64,000 bases of DNA from Parasegetibacter sp. NRK P23. GTDB taxonomy: Bacteria > Bacteroidota > Bacteroidia > Chitinophagales > Chitinophagaceae. The notes under the pieces are model-generated. The model saw nothing but the letters and a program-made list of their open reading frames with translations, was not told where the DNA came from and ran no database searches. Within the stretch, counting starts at the first letter, position 1, and the number at the start of each line of letters is the position of its first letter. The stretch spans positions 2,209,784 through 2,273,783 of the forward strand of contig NZ_JAMDLG010000001.1 in assembly GCF_023721715.1 (NCBI RefSeq). The letters run 5' to 3'. The position numbers were made by a program, and so were the translations under genes. Positions 43,557 through 52,999 of the stretch are shown here, piece by piece.

Positions 43557-45212
43557 ATGAAATATTTTACCTGGTCATTCATTGTGGTACTGGGCTCCTG
43601 GATGTGGGGCAGCCAGGACAATACAAAAGCAATACAACATCTGCACTTCGCTCCCGTGCAGGATACGATGAAGCATATTGAACTGCGTTCGTTCGACAGG
43701 CTGGGTTATCGTGCAGACAATGACTCGAGCAAGTTCCGTACCGTTGTGGGCCACGTAAAAGCGTTGCACGAAGGCACCTGGTTCTTCTGCGACAGCGCCA
43801 TCTACAATATTAAGGAACGTAAGCTGGAAGCCTTCGGCAATATCCATATCAACGACGGCGATTCCATTCATACTTATGGTGATTACCTGCGTTACCACGC
43901 GGACAGAAGATATGCTTACCTGCAGAAAAATGTGCGTCTTACCGACGGCAAAGCCGTGCTTACCACCAATGAACTGGAATACGATGTAGCGCTGAAGATC
44001 GGCATTTATAAGAACGGCGGAAAAGTGGTCAACGGAAAGTCGGTGCTTACCAGTGAAGAAGCCTACTATTATTCGGACATCAAAGATGCCTATTTCAAAA
44101 GGAATGTGGTGCTGAACGACCCGCAGTACAACCTTAAAGCGGATTCACTGCTGTACAACCTCACCACCGAAACGGCAAGGTTCATCACCAAAACCACGAT
44201 CATCGACAGCAGTAAAAGAAAAATCACCACCAGTGAAGGTTATTACGACCTTAAAAACGGCGCGGCGCAGTTCGGTCTTAATCCAGTGATTGAAGACGGC
44301 GCAGTTACCGTTACCGGTAACAAGATTGCTTTTGATGAAAAAACAGGTATCAGTCAGGCTGAAGGAAACGCCGTACTGATCGACACCGCACAAGGTATTA
44401 CCATCCTCGCCAACCAATTGTTCAGCAACAGAAACTCCGGTGCCTTACTGGCCACCAAAAAGCCATTGCTGATCATCAAGCAGAAAACAGATTCGATTTA
44501 TGTTGCCGCCGACACTTTGTTCTCCGGGAAACTGTCGGACCTCGCCACGCTCCGCGACAGCACCAATGCAGATACCCTGAAAGGACTCACCGTTGTAAAT
44601 ACCGAATCACTGAAAGACAAAAAAGACACCGCCGCTTCGGATACTGCTTCCCGTTATTTTGAAGCGTATCGGAATGTGCGCATCTTCTCAGATTCCCTGC
44701 AGGCTGTTTGCGATAGTCTGTTTTACTCCGGAAAAGATTCTATTTTCCGCATGTTCCGCGACCCGGTGGCCTGGGCCAACAAAACGCAGATATCCGGTGA
44801 TACGATGTACCTGTATACGTTGAACAAACAACCCCTCCGCGCTTACGTGTTCAACAATGCCATCGCGGTGAACGAAACGGCGAAAGAACTGTACAACCAG
44901 ATCAAAGGGTTTACCATCAACGCTTATTTTATCAACGGGAACATTGATTATATAAGAGCGAAAGGAGAAGCGGAAAGCATTTATTATGTGATGGACGACG
45001 ACAGCGCTTATGTGGGCACCAACCGGATGACCGCGGATGCGATAGATATGCGTTTTGACTCTACGAAGGAGTTGAGTCAGATCGCGTTCATCAATCAGCC
45101 AAAGGGGACGCAAACGCCTATTAAGCAGGTGAACGTGGCGGAGATGCGGCTGCGGGGTTTCCGGTGGCTGGAAGCGAGGAGGCCTAAAACGAAGTATGAG
45201 TTGTTTGAGTAG
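43557..45212 (+). CDS. OstA-like (LptA-type) periplasmic protein
   Basis: 551 residues with an N-terminal signal. Residues about 35-290 carry the repeated OstA strands: GHVKALHEGTWFFCDSAIYN, GNIHINDGDSIHTYGDYLRYH, KNVRLTDGKAVLTTNELEYD, KNVRLT-like repeats and a second set (about 360-500) such as RIFSDSLQAVCDSLFYSGKDS. The beta-jelly roll would form part of the periplasmic bridge that carries LPS to LptD. It is much longer than enterobacterial LptA, as is typical for Bacteroidota. Its role is inferred from fold and from lptD 2 kb away. Confidence 0.85.
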   Translation: MKYFTWSFIVVLGSWMWGSQDNTKAIQHLHFAPVQDTMKHIELRSFDRLGYRADNDSSKFRTVVGHVKALHEGTWFFCDSAIYNIKERKLEAFGNIHINDGDSIHTYGDYLRYHADRRYAYLQKNVRLTDGKAVLTTNELEYDVALKIGIYKNGGKVVNGKSVLTSEEAYYYSDIKDAYFKRNVVLNDPQYNLKADSLLYNLTTETARFITKTTIIDSSKRKITTSEGYYDLKNGAAQFGLNPVIEDGAVTVTGNKIAFDEKTGISQAEGNAVLIDTAQGITILANQLFSNRNSGALLATKKPLLIIKQKTDSIYVAADTLFSGKLSDLATLRDSTNADTLKGLTVVNTESLKDKKDTAASDTASRYFEAYRNVRIFSDSLQAVCDSLFYSGKDSIFRMFRDPVAWANKTQISGDTMYLYTLNKQPLRAYVFNNAIAVNETAKELYNQIKGFTINAYFINGNIDYIRAKGEAESIYYVMDDDSAYVGTNRMTADAIDMRFDSTKELSQIAFINQPKGTQTPIKQVNVAEMRLRGFRWLEARRPKTKYELFE

Positions 45213-45435
45213 GGGGAGTGGGTGGTTGTGGAGGAAGGATTTGTTGGTTGGCTGAGGGGTTGGTGGTTGAGTGGGGAGTTGGTTTTGAGTGGGGAATTTG
45301 TTGGGAGGGCGGGATTTGTTGTTGAGTGGGGAGCTGGTTAGTTGGCTGGGGAGTTGATTGATGGGGAAGAATTGGTTTGTTGGCTGAGCGGCTGGTTGGG
45401 AGAGCGGCTGGTTGGGTAGAGGTAGTTGAGGGGAG
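45213..45435. repeat. G/T-rich low-complexity tract
   Basis: About 220 bp directly after the OstA-like stop, with plus-strand C almost absent and recurring words such as TTGGCTG, GAGTGGGGA and GGTTGG. A clear tandem pair GAGCGGCTGGTTGGG begins at 45386 and 45402 (16-bp period). Many GGG/GGGG runs could form G-quadruplexes. A minus-strand frame here translates to Pro/Gln/Thr/Ser-rich nonsense and is not accepted as a gene. Confidence 0.7.
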
Positions 45436-45463
45436 ATCGCTTCGGCCCTGCGGGCCTCGCGAT
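45436..45463. repeat. GC-rich stem-loop (REP-like) before nhaA
   Basis: ATCGC (45436-45440) and GCGAT (45459-45463) enclose GGCCC (45444-45448) and GGGCC (45452-45456) with loop TGC; only TTC and TC are unpaired between the two helices. No T-run follows, so it is not a normal terminator. It ends 37 bp before the nhaA ATG. Confidence 0.6.
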
Positions 45464-45500
45464 GGGGGGCACAAGGTATTTAGACTAAATAAGATATTTC

Positions 45501-46673
45501 ATGAGCAAAGTTCGACACATTATCCGTTCACGTTTCATTAATCCGATACTCGAGTTTATACACGATAGCCGTGCCGTGGGCATTACGCTGTTTGTATGTA
45601 CGATTATATCGATGGTGCTGGCCAATACAGGCGCCGCGGAAAGGTACATCGGTTTCTGGAACATGGAACTGCATGCGCCGGAAATACTGCACCTCCCCCA
45701 CTCCCTGCTCCACTGGATCAACGATCTGTTGATGGCCGCCTTCTTTTTCCTGGTAGGCATGGAGATTAAGCGGGAATTGTTGGCAGGAGAACTTAGTTCC
45801 TTTAAAAAATCCATTATGCCCATCGCCGCCGCCATAGGCGGGATGCTGGCTCCTGCGGGGATATTTCTACTCTTCAATGCAGGCACAGGGTTTCAGCACG
45901 GCTGGGGCATCCCGATGGCCACCGATATTGCGTTTTCACTGGGTGTAGCCAGTTTACTGGGCAAGAAAGTGCCCTTTTCCCTGAAGGTTTTCCTGATGGC
46001 CCTGGCCATCATCGATGATCTCGGGGCCATATTGGTCATCGCACTGTTCTACGGTGGGGATGTGCAGGTGAAGTTTCTGCTGGCCGGGGCGGCCATTTGT
46101 GTGGCGCTTTTCATCCTTGGAAAAACTAAAATGAAGTTCAACTTCATCCACATCATACTGGGACTGCTGCTTTGGTATGTGGTGTTCCGTTCCGGTATCC
46201 ACGCTACTATTGCGGGGGTGGTATTCGCGCTTTTCGTCCCGTTAAAGGACCTTTCCAACTTTATACACCGCTTACACGATCCTGTCAATTTTCTCATACT
46301 ACCCATTTTCGCGTTGGCCAATACGGCCATTCCTATCCCGAGCGATTTTGCCGGAGCGATCAGCACCAGCCTGAGCTGGGGCATCATTGCCGGCCTTGTG
46401 ATCGGGAAACCGCTGGGCATCACTTTCATGAGCTGGCTCACGGTAAAACTGAGACTGGGTGAGAAACCTAAAGGCAGTACCTGGTTCCAGCTTGGGGGCA
46501 TCGGCGCCCTGGCGGGCATCGGCTTTACCATGTCCATCTTCATCTCCATGCTGGCGTTCCGTGAAGTGGAAAACCAGGACATCTCGAAGATCGCGACACT
46601 GATCGCTTCCCTGGCCGCGGTGTTCATCGGCTACCTGTGGCTGAACTTCCCGGGGAAGAAAAACCCCAATTAA
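45501..46673 (+). CDS. nhaA: Na+/H+ antiporter NhaA
   Basis: 390-residue inner-membrane protein with about twelve hydrophobic segments. It has the family motifs FFFLVGMEIKREL, PMATDIAFSLG (Asp142) and ALAIIDDLGAILVIALFY (Asp172, Asp173); the paired Asp residues correspond to the ion-binding site of the E. coli protein. It exports sodium in exchange for protons and helps pH and salt tolerance. It stands alone between the repeat tract and a small barrel gene. Confidence 0.96.
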   Translation: MSKVRHIIRSRFINPILEFIHDSRAVGITLFVCTIISMVLANTGAAERYIGFWNMELHAPEILHLPHSLLHWINDLLMAAFFFLVGMEIKRELLAGELSSFKKSIMPIAAAIGGMLAPAGIFLLFNAGTGFQHGWGIPMATDIAFSLGVASLLGKKVPFSLKVFLMALAIIDDLGAILVIALFYGGDVQVKFLLAGAAICVALFILGKTKMKFNFIHIILGLLLWYVVFRSGIHATIAGVVFALFVPLKDLSNFIHRLHDPVNFLILPIFALANTAIPIPSDFAGAISTSLSWGIIAGLVIGKPLGITFMSWLTVKLRLGEKPKGSTWFQLGGIGALAGIGFTMSIFISMLAFREVENQDISKIATLIASLAAVFIGYLWLNFPGKKNPN

Positions 46674-46739
46674 CAACAATTTAGCGGCTCTGGAACAATG
46701 ACGGCACAGGTTTGGTTGTTAATCCCGAAACAACCTTTT

Positions 46740-47228
46740 ATGAACCCATGTATCCGGTTATGCGTGGCGGTTACTTTGTGCATCGCCACTTCCGGCTCCG
46801 CCAAAGCCCAGGATTACAAAACCGCCATAGGCGTAAGGCTGAGCCCCACGGCCCCCACCATCAACAACTCTCTTTCTTTCAAGCATTTCATCTCCAAAGA
46901 CGGCGCCATCGAAGGACTGATTTCCTTAGGTAATCCCTATGGCATAGGCGCTTTATACGAAATCCACCAGCCGCTGGCCGCGGAGGGATTGCAATGGTAT
47001 TTCGGCGGCGGCGGTTATGTAGGCTCCTTTGAAAAACGTGCCCGCGTTGGCGCCGCAGGTGTAGTGGGACTGGACTATGTTTTTCCAACGGCGCCGATCA
47101 ATATTTCCCTGGACTGGAAACCGGAACTGAATATGGTTCCCGAATTGTTTTTTGAACCGGCGGCGTTTGGGTTTACGGTAAGGTTCGTGTTGGGGAAAGG
47201 AAAGAATGCGGTGAGTACGGGAGAATAA
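46740..47228 (+). CDS. Small outer-membrane beta-barrel protein, function unknown
   Basis: 162 residues from ATG 46740 (MNPCIRLCVAVTLCIATSGSAKAQ, signal peptide); an upstream start at 46698 is less likely. The mature part has alternating strands: KTAIGVRLSPTAPTINNSLSFKHFI, EGLISLGNPYGIGALYEIHQPL, LQWYFGGGGYVGSF and GLDYVFPTAPINISLDWKPELNMV. This is the usual pattern of small Bacteroidota barrel proteins. I do not recognise a specific family. Confidence 0.75.
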   Translation: MNPCIRLCVAVTLCIATSGSAKAQDYKTAIGVRLSPTAPTINNSLSFKHFISKDGAIEGLISLGNPYGIGALYEIHQPLAAEGLQWYFGGGGYVGSFEKRARVGAAGVVGLDYVFPTAPINISLDWKPELNMVPELFFEPAAFGFTVRFVLGKGKNAVSTGE

Positions 47229-47229
47229 A

Positions 47230-47253
47230 AAAGGACCGCCGGGGCGGTCCTTT
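47230..47253 (-). terminator. Terminator of the DUF4397-SusD-SusC operon (possibly bidirectional)
   Basis: AAAGGACCGCC (47230-47240) and GGCGGTCCTTT (47243-47253) pair over 11 bp. On the minus strand the stem continues into six or seven T, giving a strong terminator 43 bp after the DUF4397 stop. On the plus strand only three T follow. Confidence 0.8.
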
Positions 47254-47296
47254 GGGGGGATTAATATTTCATCGGAAAACATAAACTAAATACCGG

Positions 47297-48046
47297 TTAA
47301 TAATCCGTAACAGACGAAACACCTCTCGCTGTGGCGCCAGTACCTGTAACAGTATAAACACCCCGGAAAACAAGCGTATAGCTACGCTTAGGAGTAGTTG
47401 AATAACCATTTAACTTAACAAGCGTATCAGTTGCACCGGCTGGGAGAATAGCCAGCGTGTCAGATGTGAGTGAGGGGTAAGAGATGTATCCGGTAACATC
47501 ATTCAATGCAACATTGGTAAATATCAATTGTTTTCTGTTGAAAGAGTAAACATCGATTGCGGGAGCAGGCGTGGCCCTTCTGAAGCTGAAATTTGCAAAC
47601 CTGAGCCTGGATGTTGTGTCAGATGGGATCACAATATCGTTAACGACCAGCTTATTTTTCATTGCGGTAACAGTATCGTACAGAAAGATCGAATATGACT
47701 TTCCTGCTTCAGCTGTCAGCGCAATATTTTGAACAGGCTGGGTAGAAGTTGCACTAGAATCCTTTATCACAAGAGATTTCTGACCGGGGGATACAACAAA
47801 GCCGGTATTTGCCGCTGATGTAGGCCAGGTGGAGTTATAGGTGAACACCGTCCGTAAGGTAAGTATATCATTAATAATTAACTGATTTCTTGCGGAAGAA
47901 ACCGAAGCATTAAAGATTTTAATGGTGGCTGAATCCGAAAGTTCATCCAACATAGGTGTGTTTTCCTTGAACTCTTTCGTACAGGAAAGCAGCAAACCAA
48001 ATGCTAACACCAGAGATGCAAATGGAACAAATCTTTTACTAGACAT
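47297..48046 (-). CDS. DUF4397 domain lipoprotein
   Basis: 249 residues. Lipoprotein signal (LVLAFGLLLSCTKEF). The body holds two immunoglobulin-like repeats of the DUF4397 type: ATIKIFNASVSSARNQLIIND with FVVSPGQKSLVIKD, and SRLRFANFSFRRATPAPAIDVYS with DVTGYISYPSLTSDTLAIL. Such proteins often accompany SusC/SusD pairs on the cell surface. Last gene of the operon, 24 bp after susD. Confidence 0.88.
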   Translation of the reverse strand: MSSKRFVPFASLVLAFGLLLSCTKEFKENTPMLDELSDSATIKIFNASVSSARNQLIINDILTLRTVFTYNSTWPTSAANTGFVVSPGQKSLVIKDSSATSTQPVQNIALTAEAGKSYSIFLYDTVTAMKNKLVVNDIVIPSDTTSRLRFANFSFRRATPAPAIDVYSFNRKQLIFTNVALNDVTGYISYPSLTSDTLAILPAGATDTLVKLNGYSTTPKRSYTLVFRGVYTVTGTGATARGVSSVTDY

Positions 48047-48070
48047 TATATAATTTTTTGACGTTTAAAA

Positions 48071-49699
48071 TTAGGGTTCAGAAAACCACATTTTTTTGGT
48101 GTGGTAATTTAAATCTAAACCTCCGACCTTCTGAAGCGCCTCAATATTATACAGGTACTCAGAGTTATAACGTGGCCTGGCGCGGTAAACAGGTTCTCCA
48201 AGGTTGTTGACATAAAACGTGGAGGGAAGTTCAAAACCAGTGTACACCTGTCTGGCAGTGCCTTCTTCAGTATCTGTATAATTATACCGTCTCATATCCA
48301 CCCAGGTTTCAATTACTCCATAACCATACATTGCTATATATTTCTGCATCATGATATGGGAAAGATTAAAGTCGGCAACGGCCGGCACAATTGTCGGTTC
48401 ATTCAAATAATCACTTATCATGGAAGGCGTCAACAACTTATCTGAAGGAACATTCGTTGCAAAATCAGTGGCCAGCATATTCATGCTTAATTCAATTCCT
48501 CTTTCATAAGCGACAAGTGCAGCCGCTTTCTCCGATTTGTGATAGAGCGCTTCAGCTTTCATAAACTGTACTTCCGCTGCAGTAATAATAGGGTAAAGCG
48601 GGCCATTTCTGAAAACATATTTCGCACGACTATCATTCGCGGGCGCCACAGTGGAATCAAAGCGTTGTCCCCAGAAACCATTCGGACGATCGTTTACGGC
48701 AAGGGATGTAGCAGACTGGGCAATTCTAAGTCCGGTGAACGTTCCATTGGGATTGGATTGCAATATGTACCAGGCCCGCGGATCCATTACGCCATTAAAC
48801 GTTTCGTTCTGACCGGTCATCAGGTTTGCTACAAAATCTGTTTGCCGCTGCGCCCCGAAATTAGACCGCTGAGGTCCCCAGAAATGATAGGTGCCCACTG
48901 GTCCTGCATTGGTAAAGCGGGCGTATGCGTTGTCAACATTATCATTAATAGCCAGATCGCAATACTTGATGACAGAATCGGGTTTATAATCAGCTTTATT
49001 CGACATGTGGTTGAAAGAACGTGCGAGAACGGCATATACAAACTTTTTCCATTTCTCCACATCGCCCTGGTAGAAAAGTTTGTCGCCGATCGCAAGATTT
49101 TCTTTGCTGACATTACCATCGGTTCTGTTTAAATTTTCAAGTGCAAGATGGGCAACCCTTCTCACCTCCGCATAAATCTCTTCTTGCGAATCATAATTGA
49201 ATACACGCTGACTGGTATTAAACGCTTCCTTTAGAATCGCTTCGCCGTATACACTTGTAAGTGTAAGCCAACCCCATGCCCTGATTGCATGTGCCACCCC
49301 TACATAATCCCATTTTTCCTGCTCCGTTCCCCACTCTACCACCCGGTTCAGGTTTTGCCCCTGACCGTAATAATGCATGGCCCAAACACTGCCCAACAAA
49401 TCACTGTTTCCAATAGCACCTCCCATAAGGTCATACTGGTTATTAGCGGTATTGGTTGTCCAGAACTGAATGTATTTACCAAAGTACAAACCATCATTGG
49501 TTGTACCGTAATTTGTTCCGGCAGCTGGCGTATAACTACAGGTCATATTATCGATTAAACCAGGCAGAAGTTGTTCAATCGGCTTAACGGTTTCCGCATT
49601 GGGATTAAGATAAGCTTCATCGATTTTTTTTGAACACCCAACCGCCGCCATAACGGCAATTGCAGGAAGTAACCATTTATTATGAATTCTCATTTTCAT
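48071..49699 (-). CDS. SusD-like lipoprotein (SusD-like_2 type, locus 2)
   Basis: 542 residues. Lipoprotein signal ending AVMAAVGCSKK. The segment YGQGQNLNRVVEWGTEQEKWDYVGVAHAIRAWGWLTLTSVYGEA and the late AEVQFMKAEALYHKSEKAAALVAYERGIELSM are typical of the SusD-like_2 branch. It forms the lid of the SusC encoded 18 bp upstream. The start may be Met1 or Met3. Confidence 0.93.
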   Translation of the reverse strand: MKMRIHNKWLLPAIAVMAAVGCSKKIDEAYLNPNAETVKPIEQLLPGLIDNMTCSYTPAAGTNYGTTNDGLYFGKYIQFWTTNTANNQYDLMGGAIGNSDLLGSVWAMHYYGQGQNLNRVVEWGTEQEKWDYVGVAHAIRAWGWLTLTSVYGEAILKEAFNTSQRVFNYDSQEEIYAEVRRVAHLALENLNRTDGNVSKENLAIGDKLFYQGDVEKWKKFVYAVLARSFNHMSNKADYKPDSVIKYCDLAINDNVDNAYARFTNAGPVGTYHFWGPQRSNFGAQRQTDFVANLMTGQNETFNGVMDPRAWYILQSNPNGTFTGLRIAQSATSLAVNDRPNGFWGQRFDSTVAPANDSRAKYVFRNGPLYPIITAAEVQFMKAEALYHKSEKAAALVAYERGIELSMNMLATDFATNVPSDKLLTPSMISDYLNEPTIVPAVADFNLSHIMMQKYIAMYGYGVIETWVDMRRYNYTDTEEGTARQVYTGFELPSTFYVNNLGEPVYRARPRYNSEYLYNIEALQKVGGLDLNYHTKKMWFSEP

Positions 49700-49717
49700 C
49701 GTTTTGCTGATTAATTA

Positions 49718-52700
49718 TTAGAAAGAAGCACGTAATCCAAAGTTTATGCTAACCGGAGCAGCCACTGTTGAATAATCAAAACCAAAAGACCCAACTCCCC
49801 GCGTACCTGCACTATTCCCACTTACACTTGGATCAGCACCGGTGTAGTTTGTAATCAGCACCAGGTCATTTGCGGTGCAGAAAATACCGAGGTTTTTAAT
49901 CCCTTTGATCTTTCCTGTGATAGATTCAGGAACAGTGTAACTTAATGTAACGTCCCTCAACCTGAACCAGTTAACATCCTTTTCAATAAACAGCGCATCC
50001 GGCATGTTTGCCCCATAATAATTAAAGTTGTATCCGGGTATTATCTGGATGGTATTTTTGGTGGGATTGGCAGTCTCTTCCAATCCGTCGCGAAGCACAC
50101 CTTCTACAATTCTTGGCGTATAACGGTCTTCGGTAATCGGGTGCCTTCCAATAGCCGTAAGGTATTTCGCAGTGCCATTGAAAATATCACCACCCAACTT
50201 AAGATCCCATAAGAAATTAAAGCTCCAGTTCTTATAGCGGAACTGGTTGTTCCAACCCAATCTGATATCCGGATTACGATCACCAACTACGCTATACACT
50301 GTATTTACCAGTGGAAGTCCGGTGGCTGGATCTATCAAAATATCTCCCTTGGCATTTGTAAGATAGTTTGCGGAAGTAATGGATGTGGTTGGAGAATTTA
50401 AACTTATGCCACCTCTTGTATTGTTGTAAACCCATGTATCCGCAATGTAATATTCCAGTACGTTAGCGGGCATTTCAATAACACGCCCCCACATCCTGTT
50501 CATGTTAAACTGTGTTCTGTAGGAAAAGTCATTCTTTTTAACCACATCAATACCTATCACCGCTTCAACCCCCTGGTTCCTGGTGCTACCGGCATTTTGC
50601 GTATTTAAAACATATCCGGTTCCGTAACTGAGGCGGAAACTTTCTATGATCTGAGACTTGGTAAGCGTGTTGTAATAGGCAAGATCGAAAGTGAGCCGGC
50701 TGTTGAACATTCTGACTTCTGTTCCCACCTCAAAGGTGCTTTGTCTTTCAGGTTCAAGATTAGGGTTATTGTTCGTAAATCCATATTGATAGCCACCACC
50801 GCTGGATGAAACGTCCGCGAATATAGATTGTGTGCTATAAGGAAGATTGAGCCGGGCCGTTCCAGCAAGCGACCCACGAAGTTTTACAAAATCAACTTTT
50901 CCAGCTGACATGCCAGGCACAATATCACTTAATATCACGCTAAGACTTGCACCAGGGTAATTGTAATTTCTATTTTGGGAAGGCAGCGTGGAAGCCTGCT
51001 CAAAACGCTGGGAAGCTGTCAGGTATACAAGGTCCTTGTAACTCAGCATCGCCTCGCCGAAATAGGCGATTTGCCTGAGTTGGGAAAGGTTGTATTCTCC
51101 GATTTTATTCCTGAGCAAACGATCTCTCGTATTTGGAGCCGTATTACTGCTGTCGGTCCTGTTCGGATCAGTTAAATTGTTTCCGGTAACCGCATACATA
51201 CTTGTTTCATAATCCTGCCACATTGTTCCAACCATCAAGCGGCCAGAAAAATTTTTGTTGAATTTCTTTTTTGCAGTAGCCGTAATCGTATGGTTATATC
51301 CTTTGTACTTTCTCCACCAGTTGTCCTGAATACCGTTCACACTGGCTGAGATGTAATAAGACTGCGGGTGGTATTGAAGATAACCATAGGTATTGTAGGT
51401 TTCGTAGCCAAACCTTCCTGAAACAGATAACCACGGATAAGGATTAATATTGATCCCCACTGAAGCGTTGTACCTGTCCGTTTCATCATAACTTTTGTTT
51501 TTGTACACATTGAAAAGTGGGTTATCGTAATCGGCGTTCGGGTTAGCATTGAAAACAGGCACTTTACCACCTGACTCATCTTCATAGTCACGGATATCGA
51601 CTGTATTAGGCCAGCTTAGCAAGCTGATCATGAAGCCGCCTGTGCTTCGAATTACTTTTCTGTTGTTGCTGCCTATATAAGAAACAGTAGGCGTAATGTC
51701 TACGTATTTGCCGATTTTAGTAGTATTGGATACTCTTATATTGTTTCTTCTATAGGTATTGTTAGGAACCATACCATCCTGATCAAAGAAAGAACCTGAA
51801 ACCCTGAAAATCGATTTTTTGATTCCAAAGTCCAATCCCAGGTTATGAGTTTGTGAGAACCCGTTTTTAAAGAAATAGTTCTTATTATCGAACAGCACCG
51901 TTCCTTCAGGGTATTCTGGTCCAAAATAACGCCAAACATTACTTGGAACACCATTTTCTCCGTTTTCATACTTATCAATCGTTTCAGGGAAACGTGTAAT
52001 TTTCTGTAGCCTGAAACTGTTGTCGTACTGAACGGCCAGTTTATTGGATTTGCCTTTTTTTGTAGTGATTACAATAGCTCCGGAACTTGCCTGGCTTCCG
52101 TATAAGGCAGTCGCCTCTGGTCCCTTAAGTACAGTGATACTTTCAATATCATTCGGGTTTATATCCGCCATACGGTTGATATAATCGTTTTTCTGATTAT
52201 TGGTTGAGGTCAATCCTGCGCCACGCTGAACAATACCTATTGATGCTCCTCCTTTAGAGTCCTCATCTACTGATTGGTTGTCAAGAATAACGCCATCCAC
52301 CACATACAAAGGTTCATTACTTAGAGAAAGAGAGTTAAAGCCTCGCAGCACGAGGGAAGACGAGGCTCCTGCCGCTCCCGAGGTAGGGTTTACTGTAAGG
52401 CCCGCAACCCGCCCCTGTAAGCTATTCAGAAAATTTTCCCGTTGAGTTTCTTTTACATCATCCCCATCAACGGTCTGCGTAGCGAACCCAAGTTCGCGTT
52501 TGCTTCTCTTAATATCCATTGCCGTCACAACCACTTCTCCCAGGTTTGCTCCAGCAGGCTTCAGCACTATAGAAAACGCTGAGCGGTCACCCACTCTGGC
52601 TTCCTGAGGTTGAAATCCTACATAAGAAAATTCAAGTACATCTGTACTGTTCACCCGGAGACTGAACTTACCTTCAGCTCCGGTTTGAGTAGCACGTGAA

Positions 52701-52849
52701 CTTTTCTTGATTCGCACTGTCACTCCTTCTAATGGAGTTCCCAGGTCATCAAGTACGGTTCCTGTTACCACCTTTTCCTGCGCAAAAACGCAGTTTGCCA
52801 TAAATAATAGGAAAATGCCCAGCAAGAGGCTTAGTTTAGGTAATCGCAT
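49718..52849 (-). CDS. SusC-like TonB-dependent outer-membrane transporter (locus 2)
   Basis: 1043 residues. Signal peptide MRLPKLSLLLGIFLLFMANCVFAQ, a carboxypeptidase D regulatory-like domain (VVTGTVLDDLGTPLEGVTVRI), the plug with LRGFNSLSLSNEPLYVVDGV and GPEATALYGSQASSGAIVITTKKG, and a barrel ending SINFGLRASF. The substrate is unknown: no glycosidase, sensor or sigma factor lies beside this operon, so it may import something other than a polysaccharide. Transcribed with the downstream SusD and DUF4397 genes. Confidence 0.95.
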   Translation of the reverse strand: MRLPKLSLLLGIFLLFMANCVFAQEKVVTGTVLDDLGTPLEGVTVRIKKSSRATQTGAEGKFSLRVNSTDVLEFSYVGFQPQEARVGDRSAFSIVLKPAGANLGEVVVTAMDIKRSKRELGFATQTVDGDDVKETQRENFLNSLQGRVAGLTVNPTSGAAGASSSLVLRGFNSLSLSNEPLYVVDGVILDNQSVDEDSKGGASIGIVQRGAGLTSTNNQKNDYINRMADINPNDIESITVLKGPEATALYGSQASSGAIVITTKKGKSNKLAVQYDNSFRLQKITRFPETIDKYENGENGVPSNVWRYFGPEYPEGTVLFDNKNYFFKNGFSQTHNLGLDFGIKKSIFRVSGSFFDQDGMVPNNTYRRNNIRVSNTTKIGKYVDITPTVSYIGSNNRKVIRSTGGFMISLLSWPNTVDIRDYEDESGGKVPVFNANPNADYDNPLFNVYKNKSYDETDRYNASVGININPYPWLSVSGRFGYETYNTYGYLQYHPQSYYISASVNGIQDNWWRKYKGYNHTITATAKKKFNKNFSGRLMVGTMWQDYETSMYAVTGNNLTDPNRTDSSNTAPNTRDRLLRNKIGEYNLSQLRQIAYFGEAMLSYKDLVYLTASQRFEQASTLPSQNRNYNYPGASLSVILSDIVPGMSAGKVDFVKLRGSLAGTARLNLPYSTQSIFADVSSSGGGYQYGFTNNNPNLEPERQSTFEVGTEVRMFNSRLTFDLAYYNTLTKSQIIESFRLSYGTGYVLNTQNAGSTRNQGVEAVIGIDVVKKNDFSYRTQFNMNRMWGRVIEMPANVLEYYIADTWVYNNTRGGISLNSPTTSITSANYLTNAKGDILIDPATGLPLVNTVYSVVGDRNPDIRLGWNNQFRYKNWSFNFLWDLKLGGDIFNGTAKYLTAIGRHPITEDRYTPRIVEGVLRDGLEETANPTKNTIQIIPGYNFNYYGANMPDALFIEKDVNWFRLRDVTLSYTVPESITGKIKGIKNLGIFCTANDLVLITNYTGADPSVSGNSAGTRGVGSFGFDYSTVAAPVSINFGLRASF

Positions 52850-52969
52850 AAGTCAGTCGTTTGTACCCGTAAAATAAGTAAAATATTGCAACTAACAGTT
52901 TTTATATGCGTTTTTTTGCCGTTTTTTGCAAGAGTAGGGACGAATACCTGCGGACACATGTGAAAACGG

Positions 52970-52999
52970 GCTGTATCTTAATTGATACAGCTTTTTTTT
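52970..52999 (+). terminator. Orphan plus-strand terminator opposite the susC leader
   Basis: GCTGTATC (52970-52977), loop TTAATT, GATACAGC (52984-52991), then eight T: a textbook intrinsic terminator on the plus strand. No plus-strand gene lies upstream of it, because susC at 49718-52849 is on the minus strand. On the minus strand no T-run follows. It therefore should end an untranslated or antisense transcript. The rest of the gap 52850-53145 contains no gene. Confidence 0.8.

Noticed and set aside
45184-45474. Minus-strand 96-residue Pro/Gln/Thr/Ser-rich frame
   Set aside because: It is the translation of the G/T-rich tract and overlaps the end of the OstA-like gene; composition is dictated by strand asymmetry and there is no recognisable domain.
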